From Brachypalpus laphriformis (lineage: Eukaryota; Arthropoda; Insecta; Diptera; Syrphidae), in the NCBI GenBank assembly GCA_945910035.1, contig OX246753.1, positions 256,173,477-256,237,476 of the forward strand: a stretch of DNA of 64,000 bases, read 5' to 3'. Within the stretch, counting starts at the first letter, position 1. Each line of letters begins with the position of its first letter. Shown piece by piece: positions 9,966 to 20,249 of the stretch. Below the pieces are notes generated by a model, which ran no database searches, was not told where the DNA came from, and was given only the letters and a program-made list of their open reading frames with translations. Made by a program: the position numbers and the translations under genes.

Positions 9966-10550
9966 ATGGCTCCTAATCCGAAAATTGCCAAGGAAGAGAT
10001 ACATGCTGAACAAACACAACGCAACCAACTTGTGATTAGTTCAGAGCAACTCAGCATGACTCCAACACAAAATCATGATAGAAGTACTTTTCCGTCCCCT
10101 ATTGGCTCTACAAATATTGAAAATTCATCGCCAACAATCAACGACTCGTCAAAGGATTCAAACTTGGAATTACCAGAACAGCCCCCTATTAAAACTAACA
10201 ATTCTGAGCGGCCAGATTGCACTGAACGCTCCGAGATCATTGCAAACTTATGGAACATTAGTGAAATTGATGGACAAGCTTACGTTACAATAAATTTTAA
10301 AAGAGCCACGGAAAACTTATCATTGGAACCGTCAACCCTGAAAACTCCAATTTCACCAAAAAAAGGATTGACAATGACAGCAGCGGAGTGCAGTGAATTT
10401 TTCGTGAGGAACATTAAAAGGGAAACTGGAAAGATTGTGAAAAAACGCGCTCCCCCAAAAAGTAACAGATTCCATAGACCTTGGCGCAAGAACTGCAAAC
10501 ATATTCGCCGACCGGTCCGCCGAATCATTCGGAAACTGAAGACAAAGTGA
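9966..10550 (+). CDS. Intronless gene for an unknown 194-residue basic protein
   Basis: One uninterrupted frame follows a TATA/Inr promoter and is followed by an AATAAA signal at 10615-10620, so it looks like a complete single-exon transcription unit. Residues 1-90 are polar and rich in Ser, Thr, Asn and Pro, likely disordered. Residues about 88-125 are more hydrophobic (SEIIANLWNISEI, AYVTINFK) and could fold. The last 44 residues contain 20 Lys/Arg, ending RRPVRRIIRKLKTK, which would suit nucleic acid binding or nuclear import. I see no signal peptide, membrane segment or known domain, and I do not recognise the family. The ATG is the first after the predicted start site. It sits in a 1.3-kb island between RTE-1 and RTE-C and has no RT-like motif. 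A decayed transposon ORF1 is the main alternative. Confidence 0.6.
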   Translation: MAPNPKIAKEEIHAEQTQRNQLVISSEQLSMTPTQNHDRSTFPSPIGSTNIENSSPTINDSSKDSNLELPEQPPIKTNNSERPDCTERSEIIANLWNISEIDGQAYVTINFKRATENLSLEPSTLKTPISPKKGLTMTAAECSEFFVRNIKRETGKIVKKRAPPKSNRFHRPWRKNCKHIRRPVRRIIRKLKTK

Positions 10551-10614
10551 TAACATCCCTGTTTAGCATTACAATCCAGAGTTGTTATTCGATGTAGCGA
10601 ATGAAAAATGTCCG

Positions 10615-10620
10615 AATAAA
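10615..10620 (+). terminator. AATAAA polyadenylation signal
   Basis: AATAAA lies about 65 bases after the stop codon of the 9966 gene, at normal spacing for cleavage near 10635-10645. Confidence 0.6.
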
Positions 10621-10640
10621 ACAAATCTGTTTGTTTATAT

Positions 10641-10953
10641 AGAATTATACTGAGGTACATAGTTTGTTCTTAAGTTTAATTAAAATAAAAAAAAAAATGT
10701 TCAAACCTATTTTCTGGTTTTAATTCTTTTCTTAGAGCAGTTCTTTGCATTTGGCAATGCGATATGTAAGCCAAACGAAGTGCAACTTTCCGTAGAATAT
10801 TCTGATCTTATTATCCATGCGAGCAATAAAGGGCCTTTCAATAAGTGTGGCCGATCTTTAAAATTGAATATAAGGAGCCGTATGTGGGCTATGACCGAAA
10901 TCGTTGTAGCGCATTAAAGCACATGAAGATAGTTCGCCTCCACGTGGTACACC
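10641..10953. other. Interval without recognisable gene
   Basis: About 310 bases with an A-rich run at 10681-10697 and no coding pattern. It separates the 9966 gene from the RTE-C tail. Confidence 0.4.
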
Positions 10954-11530
10954 CTTCTTCTTCTTCTTCTTCTTCCTTTTCCAGCGAGGCTATGATCCGA
11001 AAATAAGGTATCATAACTTCACCGCATTTCTACTGATCCACCTGCGGGGTTCGCCTATTTTACCTCAGAAAATATCGACAAGCCTGCCGATTTTCAATCA
11101 CTCAGATACTGAGGCCAATGAAATGCCGATGTCGTCGCATTTGTCTGATCCAGGCGTTTATAGGCCTGCCTTTCCTGCATCGCGATGTTTTTGAAACGTT
11201 CATTGATATTGACTTTTTAACAGGGTTCAAATGATCTCTTCTTTGAACGTGGCATTAGCAGCTGACCCGGTCGCGCTCTATCTTTTGTACAATAGCTTCC
11301 TTGACGTGAAGGCTTTCACCGATCTTTGAACTTTTTATTATATCAAGGTGTTCCACTCCTGCTGTTATGCAAAGCATCTTCATCTCATTTAGTTAATTTG
11401 CTCTCATACTTTTTGTACATCGTCCAACATTGTGAACCGTATGTTAGCGCTGGACGCACAACTGCGGTGTAGAGCCTTCCTTTCAACTTAGTGGGCATTT
11501 TTCTGTGGTACACCCTGGATAACGCTAAAT
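10954..11530 (-). mobile_element. RTE-C copy B, 3' end of ORF with CTT-type tail
   Basis: On the minus strand the frame reads VYHRKMPTKLKGRLYTAVVR, PALTYGSQCWTMYKKYESKL, KMLCITAGVEHLD and VKEAIVQKIERDR, then CRKGRPINAWIRQMRRH near the C-terminus. The element ends at a GAA/CTT microsatellite at 10954-10977. This is the usual RTE layout: RT C-terminal block, GRP-x-W basic block, short microsatellite 3' end. Stops are frequent. Homologous pieces are at 1-272 and 39635-39873. Confidence 0.75.
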
Positions 11531-11900
11531 GAAATATCAGCAATAAAGCAGTCAAACTTTCATGAATGATATCCTCTTGAACTCCTAGCTAATACAGGCT
11601 AAAAAGAAGAAGAACTTAGACAAATATAGATAATACTATAACACGTGAATAATGAGTAAAAGTAGTCCATACCTTGCTGCACCAACTGGTAGTTCTCAGC
11701 GCCATCTGACACGCGATATCAGACCTTCAATCCGAATCTGCCAGTTAATTCGAGCTAAGTGCGAACACCCCTCGAAGATTCTAATCTCAAGCCCGGTAAA
11801 CCTAGCGAAGCACCAGAAGTATTGTACTTTTGCAAGAAACTCATACAGAAAATGGTAGTAACTCTCGCAAAGAGGCAATATCGCTGGCTACACAGCATTC
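11531..11900. repeat. Unassigned repeat, second copy (matches 273-639)
   Basis: It is near-collinear with 273-639, keeping the same neighbours on both sides (RTE-C on the left, family A on the right). That shared order indicates a duplicated composite rather than independent insertions. Confidence 0.6.
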
Positions 11901-11996
11901 GGAACTAACCATCACAAACATTACGGGTTATCACCATATGTCAGATAAGATAGCTAGATGATAGCTACTCTCCAACACAAGAATGCTCAGGATCAA
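11901..11996 (+). mobile_element. Family A copy B, left stub
   Basis: This short stub of the endonuclease end runs up to CTCAGGATCAA (11986-11996), where element O begins. The same bases recur at 17433-17443 and the family A sequence then continues. Copy A keeps this stretch unbroken at 752-762 with a single base difference (CTCAGGTTCAA). Confidence 0.85.
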
Positions 11997-13031
11997 TTGT
12001 GGAGTCTTACATTGGAAGGGGTAAAAAACTGTATGCGTTTTTTGTAGACTTTAAGTCGGCATTTGACACGCTAAACCGAAATGCTCTTTTTTATAAGCTT
12101 TACCGCATGGGCATGTCGAGGAAGTTCGTACGCGTCATCCAAAATTTGTATACAGATACCAAATCAGCAGTGTGGAGTGGTGAGGAGTTGTCAGGATGTT
12201 TCCAGTCATTGTCCGGAGTAAGACAAGGTTGTTCGCTGAGTCCAAGCTTATTTGCGCTATACATCGAGGACATCGTAGATATTCTGCCTGGAGGTGTTGA
12301 GTACGCAGGACTATTGATCAAAGCACTTCTGTTCGCTGACGATATAGTACTAATGGCACAATCACCTGAATCCTTACAACTAATGATCAAGAGGCTGTAT
12401 GACTACTGTAAGCTATGGAACTTAATCGTAAATCTTAGCAAGTCAAAGGTTATGACATTTAAGAGAGGGGGCGGAAAGGACTGCAGAAACGAGAAATGGT
12501 ACTACAATGGAGAAAGTATTGAAGTCGTTAAGGAATATATGTAAGTATCTTGGGCTCTACTTTACAAAAAATTTAGATATGGAGAGACATCTAAATGAAA
12601 AACTAGCAAAGTCTAAAATGGCCATCAATGTTGTATGGAAGAAATGTCTCAGTAATAAATTCATTGCCCACAGCAGTAAATATAAGGTTTTTGTAGCGGT
12701 GTCAGAGTCCATCATATTCTATGCTGCGCAAGTTTGGGGAGTAAGGAAGTATGAGGCTGTTGAGAAATTACTGCGGTACTACGTTAAGAGAGCATTTCAC
12801 CTTCCACCCAACACTCCCAATTATATGCTAATGCTGGAAACAGGCTTGTCCCCATTGTACATCAAAACTTTTAAATTGCATGTGGACTACATTCTAAAGG
12901 TTTTGAATATGCCGGATACCAGACTGCCGAAAAAAGCTGTTCTGCTAGCAATACAATCCGGGACAGGATGGTACAGGGAGTGGTTGGAACTTGCTGAGGA
13001 CTGTGGGATACATTTGGATCTGGGTAATAGC
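11997..13031 (+). pseudogene. LINE element O, RT part (uncertain clade)
   Basis: It is 5' truncated and begins inside RT: YAFFVDFKSAFDTLNRNALF, GVRQGCSLSPSLFALYI, LLFADDIVLMAQ (FADD at 12332-12343), LSKSKVMTF. After one frameshift near 12535 it reads KYLGLYFTKNL, YAAQVWGVRKYEAVE and LPPNTPNYMLMLETGL. This set is common in insect LINEs usually labelled jockey-like, but I cannot place the clade. The frame is split by J at 13031 and resumes exactly at 16803. A CTCAGGATCAA duplication flanks O as a whole. Confidence 0.8.
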
Positions 13032-13730
13032 CCCCTCCCCTCTCCCTTTTCAAACACCAAGGCCACTCCCTCAGTCAACTACTCCAATAGATTTTCAAGT
13101 AACCGCGTCTCTTTCAATCTGTCACCTGATTCCTGTCCTCCTCCAAGCCATAGCACTTCTTATAATAACACTCCCCCCACCGTTAATTACCCGAATTTCA
13201 CCCACTCCCACACTCTCAATCCTTCCTCGTTAACCACCGCCAGTTGCACATCTGCCCATACTTCGTCCTCGGTCTCTCTTAACAATTCCATCTCGGCCAA
13301 TTTGCCATCTACTGCATCTCCCCCCACTTTCGATCCAATGCTTCCTCCCACCGTCAAACTCACGTCTAAATTAATAGACCCAACGTCAACAATCAATGAC
13401 CTCGATGGCCGCTACATTATGTCAAGATTGCGCGATAACCGGCTCTTTGACAATGTTCGCCTTTACCTAGCCTATTTACATAACAAGCCTGACTCCATCT
13501 GCATCGACGGAAAAACAAAGACTAATGTCATGGTCTTGATCCAAAAAGAAGGCCTCCCAACTGACCCTATAGCCCTGAAGAATATCTACACACGTTTTCA
13601 TGAGAGTTTTAATATCTCCTCTTCCACTGTGGCTAAAGACCTATCAACCTATGCCTCTCATATTGGTTCCAAACGTCTCTCGTATCTCCAAAAAACTCGC
13701 AGCAATCATAATAAATATTTTCGTCCCTAA
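13032..13730 (+). CDS. J ORF1-like protein (partial)
   Basis: About 230 codons are rich in Ser, Thr, Pro and Asn (13032-13360), followed by a more ordered part with LIDPTSTINDLDGRYI and YLAYLHNKP. The frame is open to the stop at 13728-13730. It overlaps the frame that enters the endonuclease. No zinc knuckle is visible, so the ORF1 label rests on position and composition. It runs in frame with the upstream O sequence, but that fusion is an accident of insertion. Its true start may be missing. Confidence 0.5.
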   Translation, partial: PLPSPFSNTKATPSVNYSNRFSSNRVSFNLSPDSCPPPSHSTSYNNTPPTVNYPNFTHSHTLNPSSLTTASCTSAHTSSSVSLNNSISANLPSTASPPTFDPMLPPTVKLTSKLIDPTSTINDLDGRYIMSRLRDNRLFDNVRLYLAYLHNKPDSICIDGKTKTNVMVLIQKEGLPTDPIALKNIYTRFHESFNISSSTVAKDLSTYASHIGSKRLSYLQKTRSNHNKYFRP

Positions 13731-13734
13731 CTCC

Positions 13735-14700
13735 ATCACAGTCGATCCATTTCACTCCATTGAAATTGCCCCAAAGCTCCTTTCCCTCTACTATCAGAAT
13801 GTCAGAGGACTTCGCACCAAAACCTCGATGGTGCACCTGAAATCACATTCACTTCCCTACGACATTTTTGCCCTAACTGAAACCAACCTTTGTCCCAATG
13901 TTCTTAACTGTGAATTATTCACTTCTGACTTCGTAGTCTTTCGCGCTGACGGCCAGAAACATGAAGACCTCTCCTTCGGCCGCGGTGTTCTTTTAGCAAT
14001 ACATAATCGTCTTGATGCAACCCTCGTCAAATTCTCAAATTCCACTTCTTTTGAATTTGTATCAGCTAAAGTATCTGTATCCAAACGGAGCGTATATATT
14101 GTGTGCTGTTATATTCGCCCTTCTCAACCCGTCCAAGCATACCAGCTGGCCGTTGATACAGTTGACTCTCTGTTAGAAATCGCTGATCCTGTTGATGATT
14201 TTATAATTGTTGGCGACTTCAACCTTCCCCTTTTACAATGGTCTCCATCGGAGGACGAATTATCATTTGTTCCTACTAACTCCTCCTCAGAAAAAGAAAT
14301 CCTCCTTACTGATCGTCTTTTTGATTCCGGCCTTTTTCAGATCAGTGGCATTACCAACAACTTAGGTAGGCAGCTAGATCTGATTTTCTCATCCGATCCC
14401 CATAACTCCTTGGTTACCGCGAGTAACCATCTTCTCTGCACCCTAGACCAATATCACCGCCCTCTAGCTCTTGCCTTTTCGTATGAAAACGTCAACATTA
14501 CCGTTGATTCTGAGAACTCTCTCTCTTTCAACTTCCGCAAAGCTGACTTCGTTAAACTTAACAACCTACTCAATAGCATAAATTTCAGCCTCTTCCTAAA
14601 CATTAACACACCCATTGATATCGCTCTCGTATTCTTCTACACAGCAATCTTTGACTGTCTTCTCCAATCTGTTCCTTATCAGCATCACCTCCTTGGTATA
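13735..14700 (+). pseudogene. J endonuclease domain
   Basis: The frame shows LLSLYYQNVRGLRTKT, YDIFALTETNLC, VSVSKRSVYIVCCYI, FIIVGDFNLPLLQW and a weak LDQYHRPLALAF in the final block. The N, E, Y, GDFN and late D/H blocks are the LINE endonuclease core that nicks the target. All blocks are present in one frame of about 320 codons. It ends by running out of frame with RT near 14700 (WYNKELRTLRNVRNKLWK continues in the next frame). Confidence 0.75.
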
Positions 14701-14708
14701 ATAAGGAA

Positions 14709-16577
14709 TTGCGTACTCTTCGCAACGTCAGAAACAAATTATGGAAAACTTACCTGGTATCCAAATCTGCCTCAGATTACGCATATTACCAGCAAGCATA
14801 CTCCCGCTTTTCCATCCTCTGCGAATCCCTCTATCTCGAATACCTCGACAGAATGCAATTAAGTCTAATCACTGATCCTAGGCGCTTTTACCAATTTATC
14901 AACGTCAAAAGAAAATCCGACGGCTTTCCTTCCACTCTAAAATTACTTAATACTTCATCTGCTGACCCTAAATTAATCTCCAACCTCTTTGCAACCTTTT
15001 TCAGCCAATCGTATAGTGACCATGTACACGAACCGGACCTAGATTTTTTCTCCTACCTGAATAACTGTCCTCAAACCTCTCTAGCTTCAGTCGACATTAG
15101 GTCTGATATTGTGCGAGAAAAAATTAATAGGCTCAAAGATGACTTCTCATCTGGTCCCGATGGTCTGCCCGCCATCTTACTAAAGCAATGTGTAGATGTC
15201 CTGTGTCAGCCCGTTACAACTCTATTTCGTCTCTCACTCTCTCAAGCCGTTTTCCCAAAATTATGGAAGGGCTCTTTTATTTTCCCTATCCATAAAAACG
15301 GCAGTAAAAACGACATTTCTAACTATAGACCCATAGCCAAACTTTCCTCTATCCCTAAGCTCTTCGAAAGCATTGTCTACGACTCACTGTATTTCCACTG
15401 CAAATCCATTTTTTGCCCACAACAGCACGGTTTCTTAAAAAGTAGGTCCACTATGACTAACCTGACCGAACTCGTTTCCAAAACACTACAAACATTAGAG
15501 AAAGGTAATGAAGTGGATGTCATTACCACCGACTTCAGCAAGGCCTTTGACAAAATCTGTCACTTAACAATTTACCTTAAACTTAAAGCCCTCGGTTTCC
15601 CACCCTCTTTCATTTCTCTTCAGATTTTCAGTCTATGACCCCATTAACGCCACTTCAGGGGTTCCTCAAGGCAGTCATCTTGGTCCGCTGATCTTTGTCT
15701 TAACTATAAACGATGTTGGTCACGTCATAAAAGACTCTGATCTGTCTATTTACGCGGATGATATGAAAATCACTAAGGTAATATCTACCCCCACCGATTC
15801 TCTCTTACTTCAAAACGATCAAATTCATTCCACACATGGTGCGGCAAAAACTTTCTAGAACTTAACGTCGCCAAATGTCAATCCATAACATTCTCTCGTA
15901 AACGCCTCCCCCCATCCCTCAGAACCTATTACTTTCTTAGCGAGCCCGTTCCCTCAGTCTCCTCTATATGCGATTTGGGTATTATTTGTGACAGGGAGCT
16001 AAACTTCCGTTCCCACATTGATCATATTGTACACAAGGCCAATTCTTCTCTCGGTTTCATAAAACGCTGGTCTAAAGAATTTTCAAACCCTTACGTTTCT
16101 AAATCCCTTTATATCACCTTTGTCAGACCACTCCTGGAATACGCCAGCCAAGTTTGGTCACCTTATCACAACATACACTCCCTTAGAATCGAAGCTGTGC
16201 AGCGTAGGTTTATCCGGTTTGCCTTACGCGGTCTCCCATGGGTCGACAACTATATCTTACCTCCCTATGAAGACCGGCTAAAATTGATTAACCTGCAAAC
16301 CCTTTCAAAACGTCGCGAAGTCGCTGACATACTTTGCGTGCACCAATTATTAACCGGTATGATCGACTCCACCGCACTACTGGAAATGATTTCCCTTCGC
16401 ACTAACCCTCGAAACCTCAGGTCCGTACCGCTCTTTCTTCTCCCTCACCACCGCACCAACTACGGAAATGTCGAACCAATTTCCAGAATGTTACGCCTGG
16501 CAAATAACTCACAGAACACCCTAGACTTTCATTCGAGTCTATCCGCCCTTAGAAAGTCCCTGTACACCTCTTCATGA
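14709..16577 (+). pseudogene. J reverse transcriptase, frameshifted
   Basis: From 14709 the frame reads FYQFINVKRKSDG, SSGPDGLPAILLKQC, IFPIHKNGSKNDISNYRPIA, QQHGFLKSRSTMTNL and TTDFSKAFDKICH. A small deletion near 15630 shifts to GVPQGSHLGPLIFVLTINDV and IYADDMKI (YADD at 15751-15762). A further shift at about 15860 returns to the first frame for YVSKSLYITFVRPLLEYASQ and the C-terminus, stopping at 16575-16577. GVPQGSHLGP plus FVRP-LEYAS identifies the Jockey clade with good confidence. The enzyme cannot be made as one chain. Confidence 0.8.
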
Positions 16578-16802
16578 ACTAGCCAGTCCCAGTTCCCTCT
16601 CCAGTTTTTAATATAGATTTTAAGACCTAGTTTAATAAAAAAATGTGTGGGCCCCAGGGGGCCAACAAAAAAAAACAATAAAAAAATTACAAAAAAAAAA
16701 AATAAAATAAAAATAATTTTAAGCTTAGAGTTAAGGTCCCTCGCTGTTAGTTCTTAAGTTTAGATTTAAGCTTGCTTGTATTAAGCTAAATAAATAAATA
16801 GC

Positions 16803-17432
16803 GGAGACTGGAAACCCCAACTTTATCAACTCATCGCAAGTATGGACGAAAAGGCTTGGTTCAGGCATTTAGGGCAAGCTTCGGGATCACTGCATAGAAT
16901 GATCTACAGCCACTTAAGTCATAACCTGCGGGAAAATAACTACTTCCGCGATGAATACAGTATATCGGAAATAGCGACTGTGTTTAAATTACGGGGAGAG
17001 CTTCTAAAGCTTAATTATATTCCACACAGAGCAGACCTACCAGTGCTATGCAACCTGTGCAACTTGGCAGAAAGAGAAGATGTTATACATTTTGTTGGGA
17101 AGTGTCCAGTATTAAGCGAAATTAGGAGACATATCTTTGGAAGTAATGTTCTGTCGGTGGATCAAGTTTCTATGCTTCTTAACGAACCAAACGCATTTAA
17201 GCTATCCCAGTACTGCAAAATTGCTTTAAATTATCGTGAAAGGATCATTAATGAAGATTTCTAATAGCTTTAAATAAAAGAAATATACGAATATACATAT
17301 ACATATTTTAGTCAATTTTTAATTTTGAATTTAATTAATGTTGTCAATCAGGCAGACGGCAAAGCCATGTTTATTGATTTTTGTTAAAACTTTGTAATAA
17401 TAGTGAAGTACATATTGTAAATAAAAATCTAT
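16803..17432 (+). pseudogene. LINE element O, C-terminal part and 3' UTR
   Basis: It continues the O frame (SGDWKPQLYQ, MDEKAWFRHL) and ends with LCNLCNLAEREDVIHFVGKCPVL, a C-x2-C...H...C motif, and a stop at 17262-17264. About 165 bases of AT-rich 3' UTR follow, including AATAAA at 17273-17278. The O element ends at the second CTCAGGATCAA (17433-17443). Confidence 0.85.
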
Positions 17433-18961
17433 CTCAGGATCAACATCGAGTGAGTGATCTTAGTGATCCCTCAGTGCGCCAACAATTAAGGGAGCACCTC
17501 TCGCAAGGTGTGGAAGCATTCAGCAGCTCACTGCCCACAACCATCCAAGATCATTGGTGTGCTGTGAAAAATGTTTTCACATCTGGTGCTGAAAGAATTG
17601 ACGGTCGATCGCAGGGAAGACATAGGGCGTGGCTTTCCGAGGATATCTGGAAACGGGTTGATGAACGAAAACAGCTCAAAGCTTGCATTGCAGCTACTCC
17701 AGCAGCAGGGAAAAGCGAGCTAGAGTCCCTATATCGCATGAAGATGAGGAAGTTCAGCGTAGCGTGCGACGTGACAGGCGCAACTACATCAACTCGCTGG
17801 CTTGCTATTCTCATAGTATTTATGAAAGACTTTTCACCTACCCTCGAAAAAAAAAAAAAAAACTCGCTGGCTACAGAAACAGAAGAAGCTGCATGGAGGT
17901 GCAACAATTGGATAGTCTGCAGAATCACCAAAGAGCTGATAGGTGCTCGCAGCTCCACCCAACACTCAGTGAAAAGCCTAAACGGTTCCTTGCTCATTTC
18001 GGATGAGGACCAGCTCAAGAGATGGAAGGAGCATTTTGCTACGGTTTTGAACCACGTATTCGCTAGCGATATACTCCCAGATCAGACTGAGATGCCTGAG
18101 GTGAGAAATGCCCGAATACGCACCACTACTCCCAGTAACGTGATGATCACTACCGTGATCAAAGCACTCGAAACTAATAAGGTGGTAGGGCTTGACGGTA
18201 TTTCAGCAGAGCTCTTACGAGTAGCGCCAACAACATCGGCTGAGCTTCTGCTTCCACTTATAGAGAGAGCTTGGGAAGCTGAGAGCTCTCCTAAAGAGTG
18301 GAAAAGGGGAATAATCGTCAAGCTTCCTAAGAAAGGAAATTCAATGGAGTGCGGAAACTGGAGGGGTATCTGCGTGCTGCCTGCTGTAGCTAAGATAAAA
18401 GCTAAAATCATCCTGGAGCGAATCAAACAATACCTGGAAGACACACTCGATGCCGAACAAGCAGGTTTCCGCTCTGGATACTCCTGTGCCGACCATATCA
18501 ACATCCTGCGGATTATCATAGAACAGTACGTTGAATATCGATCGCCACTTCACCTGCTATTCATCGATTTTGAGAAGGTGTTCGATAGTGCCAACAGGGA
18601 GTTTATTTGGCGTGCCTTACGCATGAGAGGTGTTCCCGATAAATTAATTGCTATTATCAAATCTGCATATGAAGGGTCCAAATGTCACGTTCTGCACAGA
18701 GGAAGGTTGTCTGAGGAAATTGAGATCCAAAGTGGGGTCAGACAAGGCTGTATTCTTTCACCAGTACTATTCCTATTGGTGATTAGCGATGTGCTTCGTG
18801 CAGCTTTGTCGACTGAATACGGAGGAATTCGATGGACTCTTACATCCCAACTGAAACATCTTGACTATGACGATGTATGCTTACTCTCACAGAATTATGG
18901 ACCTCCACCAAATGACAGCAGATATGGAGAGAGAGGCAGGTGTCGTCGGGCTGAAAATTAA
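17381..18961 (+). pseudogene. Family A RT frame of 526 codons with damaged catalytic box
   Basis: The open frame covers DLSDPSVRQQLREHL, AWLSEDIWKRVDERK, then a poly-Lys stretch from the A tail of the short insert (17803-17860), then ITKELIG, VGLDGISAELL, FRSGYSCADH, FIDFEKVFDS and GVRQGCILSPVLFLLVISDV. The active-site box reads Y-D-D (18866-18874) where family B has Y-A-D-D, so one alanine codon is missing. A frameshift follows at about 18880. Codons upstream of 17444 belong to the O 3' UTR and are not family A. The length is therefore misleading: this is a fused relic and not a working RT. Confidence 0.75.
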
Positions 18962-19690
18962 TACGGCAAAAACTAAAATTATCAGCCTTGGAACAAACTC
19001 ATCGGCTCAAATATGCATTGCTGGACAACCGGTAGAGAGAGTAGAGGACTTCCAGTATCTTGGGAGTATTGTCTCCACCGATGGTGGAACCGAACTGGGT
19101 GTAGGCAACAGAATCGCCAAAGCAAAGTTCGCGTTCGAGATGTTGTCCAAAATATGGCGATGCAATGCAATCAGTTTGAACACCAGAATAAGACTGTTCC
19201 GCTCCAATGTTGAATCCGTGCTGTTATATAGATGCAGCATGTGTAGAGTGACCACTACTATAACCTGAAAGCTGCAAGCCTTCGTTAGTAGGAGCCTGCG
19301 CAATATCTTAAGGATTGTCTGGCCCAATTGTATCTCTAATGAACACTATTACGAGAGAACGGGTCAGGAACTAATAGGCACAACCATCCAACGACGGAAG
19401 TGGCAGTGGATTGGTCACACGTTCCGAAAACATGACATTTCCATAACGAACCATGATATGCAATGGAATCCTTTAACTCAGGATAACAGAAGACCTGCCG
19501 GTCCGAGGAGGACATAGCGCAGAACAGTCGAGAGAGAGGCACGGCAGTTGAAGAATAGTTGGGGAGAGTTCAGACACATTGCCAGAAACCATACACGATG
19601 GTGCGTAGGCGTAGTAGATGGCCAGGATCCACAATGGGGTACAGGATATAAATAAATAAATAAATTCTTATCGTAGACCGGCCATATCCA
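17433..19690 (+). mobile_element. Family A copy B, main part
   Basis: It covers the endonuclease-RT linker, RT and C-terminus, and ends in an AAAT repeat at about 19650-19668. The 3' part contains LEVG-type thumb blocks (QICIAGQPVERVEDFQYLGS), SNVESVLLYRCS, RRKWQWIGHTFRKHD and MQWNPLTQ, collinear with family B. It is interrupted upstream by O (11997-17432), whose removal restores collinearity with copy A. Confidence 0.85.
17803..17860 (+). mobile_element. Short poly-A insert in family A copy B
   Basis: It is the same insert as at 1121-1174, flanked by AACTCGCTGGCT (17791-17802 and 17861-17872). The A tail is longer here, so insert plus duplication is 70 bp instead of 66. The extra 4 bases offset an upstream frameshift and join the N-terminal frame to the RT frame. 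Confidence 0.8.
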
Positions 19691-20249
19691 TTTAGCTGAA
19701 GCGTATGTTTTCCTATCGACATCAGCGTTAGTTAGCCTTTTCCACAGATTCTATGCTTATTTCTCTGTATGGTGTGCTAAGCGGTGTACTAGCCGGCGTT
19801 AGGACATGCTTTCAACTAGTTCATCTGCTTTTTTGTTTCCGAAGATATTCATGTGTAGGGCAGAGGGTCATCTTGTTTACAAAGAAAACAAATATTTGGC
19901 GCAACAGCTCTTTAAAGTGCCAGGGCCTAGCCTAGCTTCTCGCAACCACTCATGTTGTGTGCGTTATATTTTTCACACGAATGGAAGGGACCTACAGTTT
20001 AATGCTGAATCCGAACTGCGATTTGAGAAGCTTTTTTCGTGACAACAATACTCTCGGATGTTTGTCAGACGCTCGCGAGAGGTGGGACCGTGAAAAAACT
20101 TTTCGGTGTTTTCTGGGATTCGAACTTGGAACCTCATGCGTAGTAGTAGTCATCTTGTTCCATAAGCTTAACTTATTGTGATAACTTCGTCTTGAGCCAT
20201 TCACCCATCCTTTGTTCTAAGAGTGATTTATATTTCGAGACTCACAGTG
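19691..20249. other. Interval without recognisable gene
   Basis: About 560 bases after the family A tail. Short frames exist but show no LINE or host motif. I cannot exclude an eroded C-terminal LOA piece on the minus strand, given the LOA debris that follows. Confidence 0.4.

Larger units (their letters stand above)
13032..16796 (+). mobile_element. Jockey-like element J, near full length, nested in O
   Basis: This 3.8-kb element has, in order, an ORF1-like region, an endonuclease, an RT and an A-rich/AAAT 3' tail. AATAGC flanks it (13026-13031 and 16797-16802). Removing J and one duplication joins O as D-L-G-N-S-G-D-W-K in one frame, which fixes both boundaries. Frameshifts near 14700, 15630 and 15850 break the ORF2. 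The 3' UTR is about 220 bases with several A runs (16640-16715). Confidence 0.9.

Noticed and set aside
10954..10977. CTT repeat as an independent microsatellite
   Set aside because: It is the 3' end of RTE-C; the second example at 39635 is bounded by a target-site duplication.
17381..18961. 526-codon ORF as one intact protein
   Set aside because: The first codons lie in the 3' UTR of element O. The frame is bridged by a poly-A insert and the RT box is damaged.
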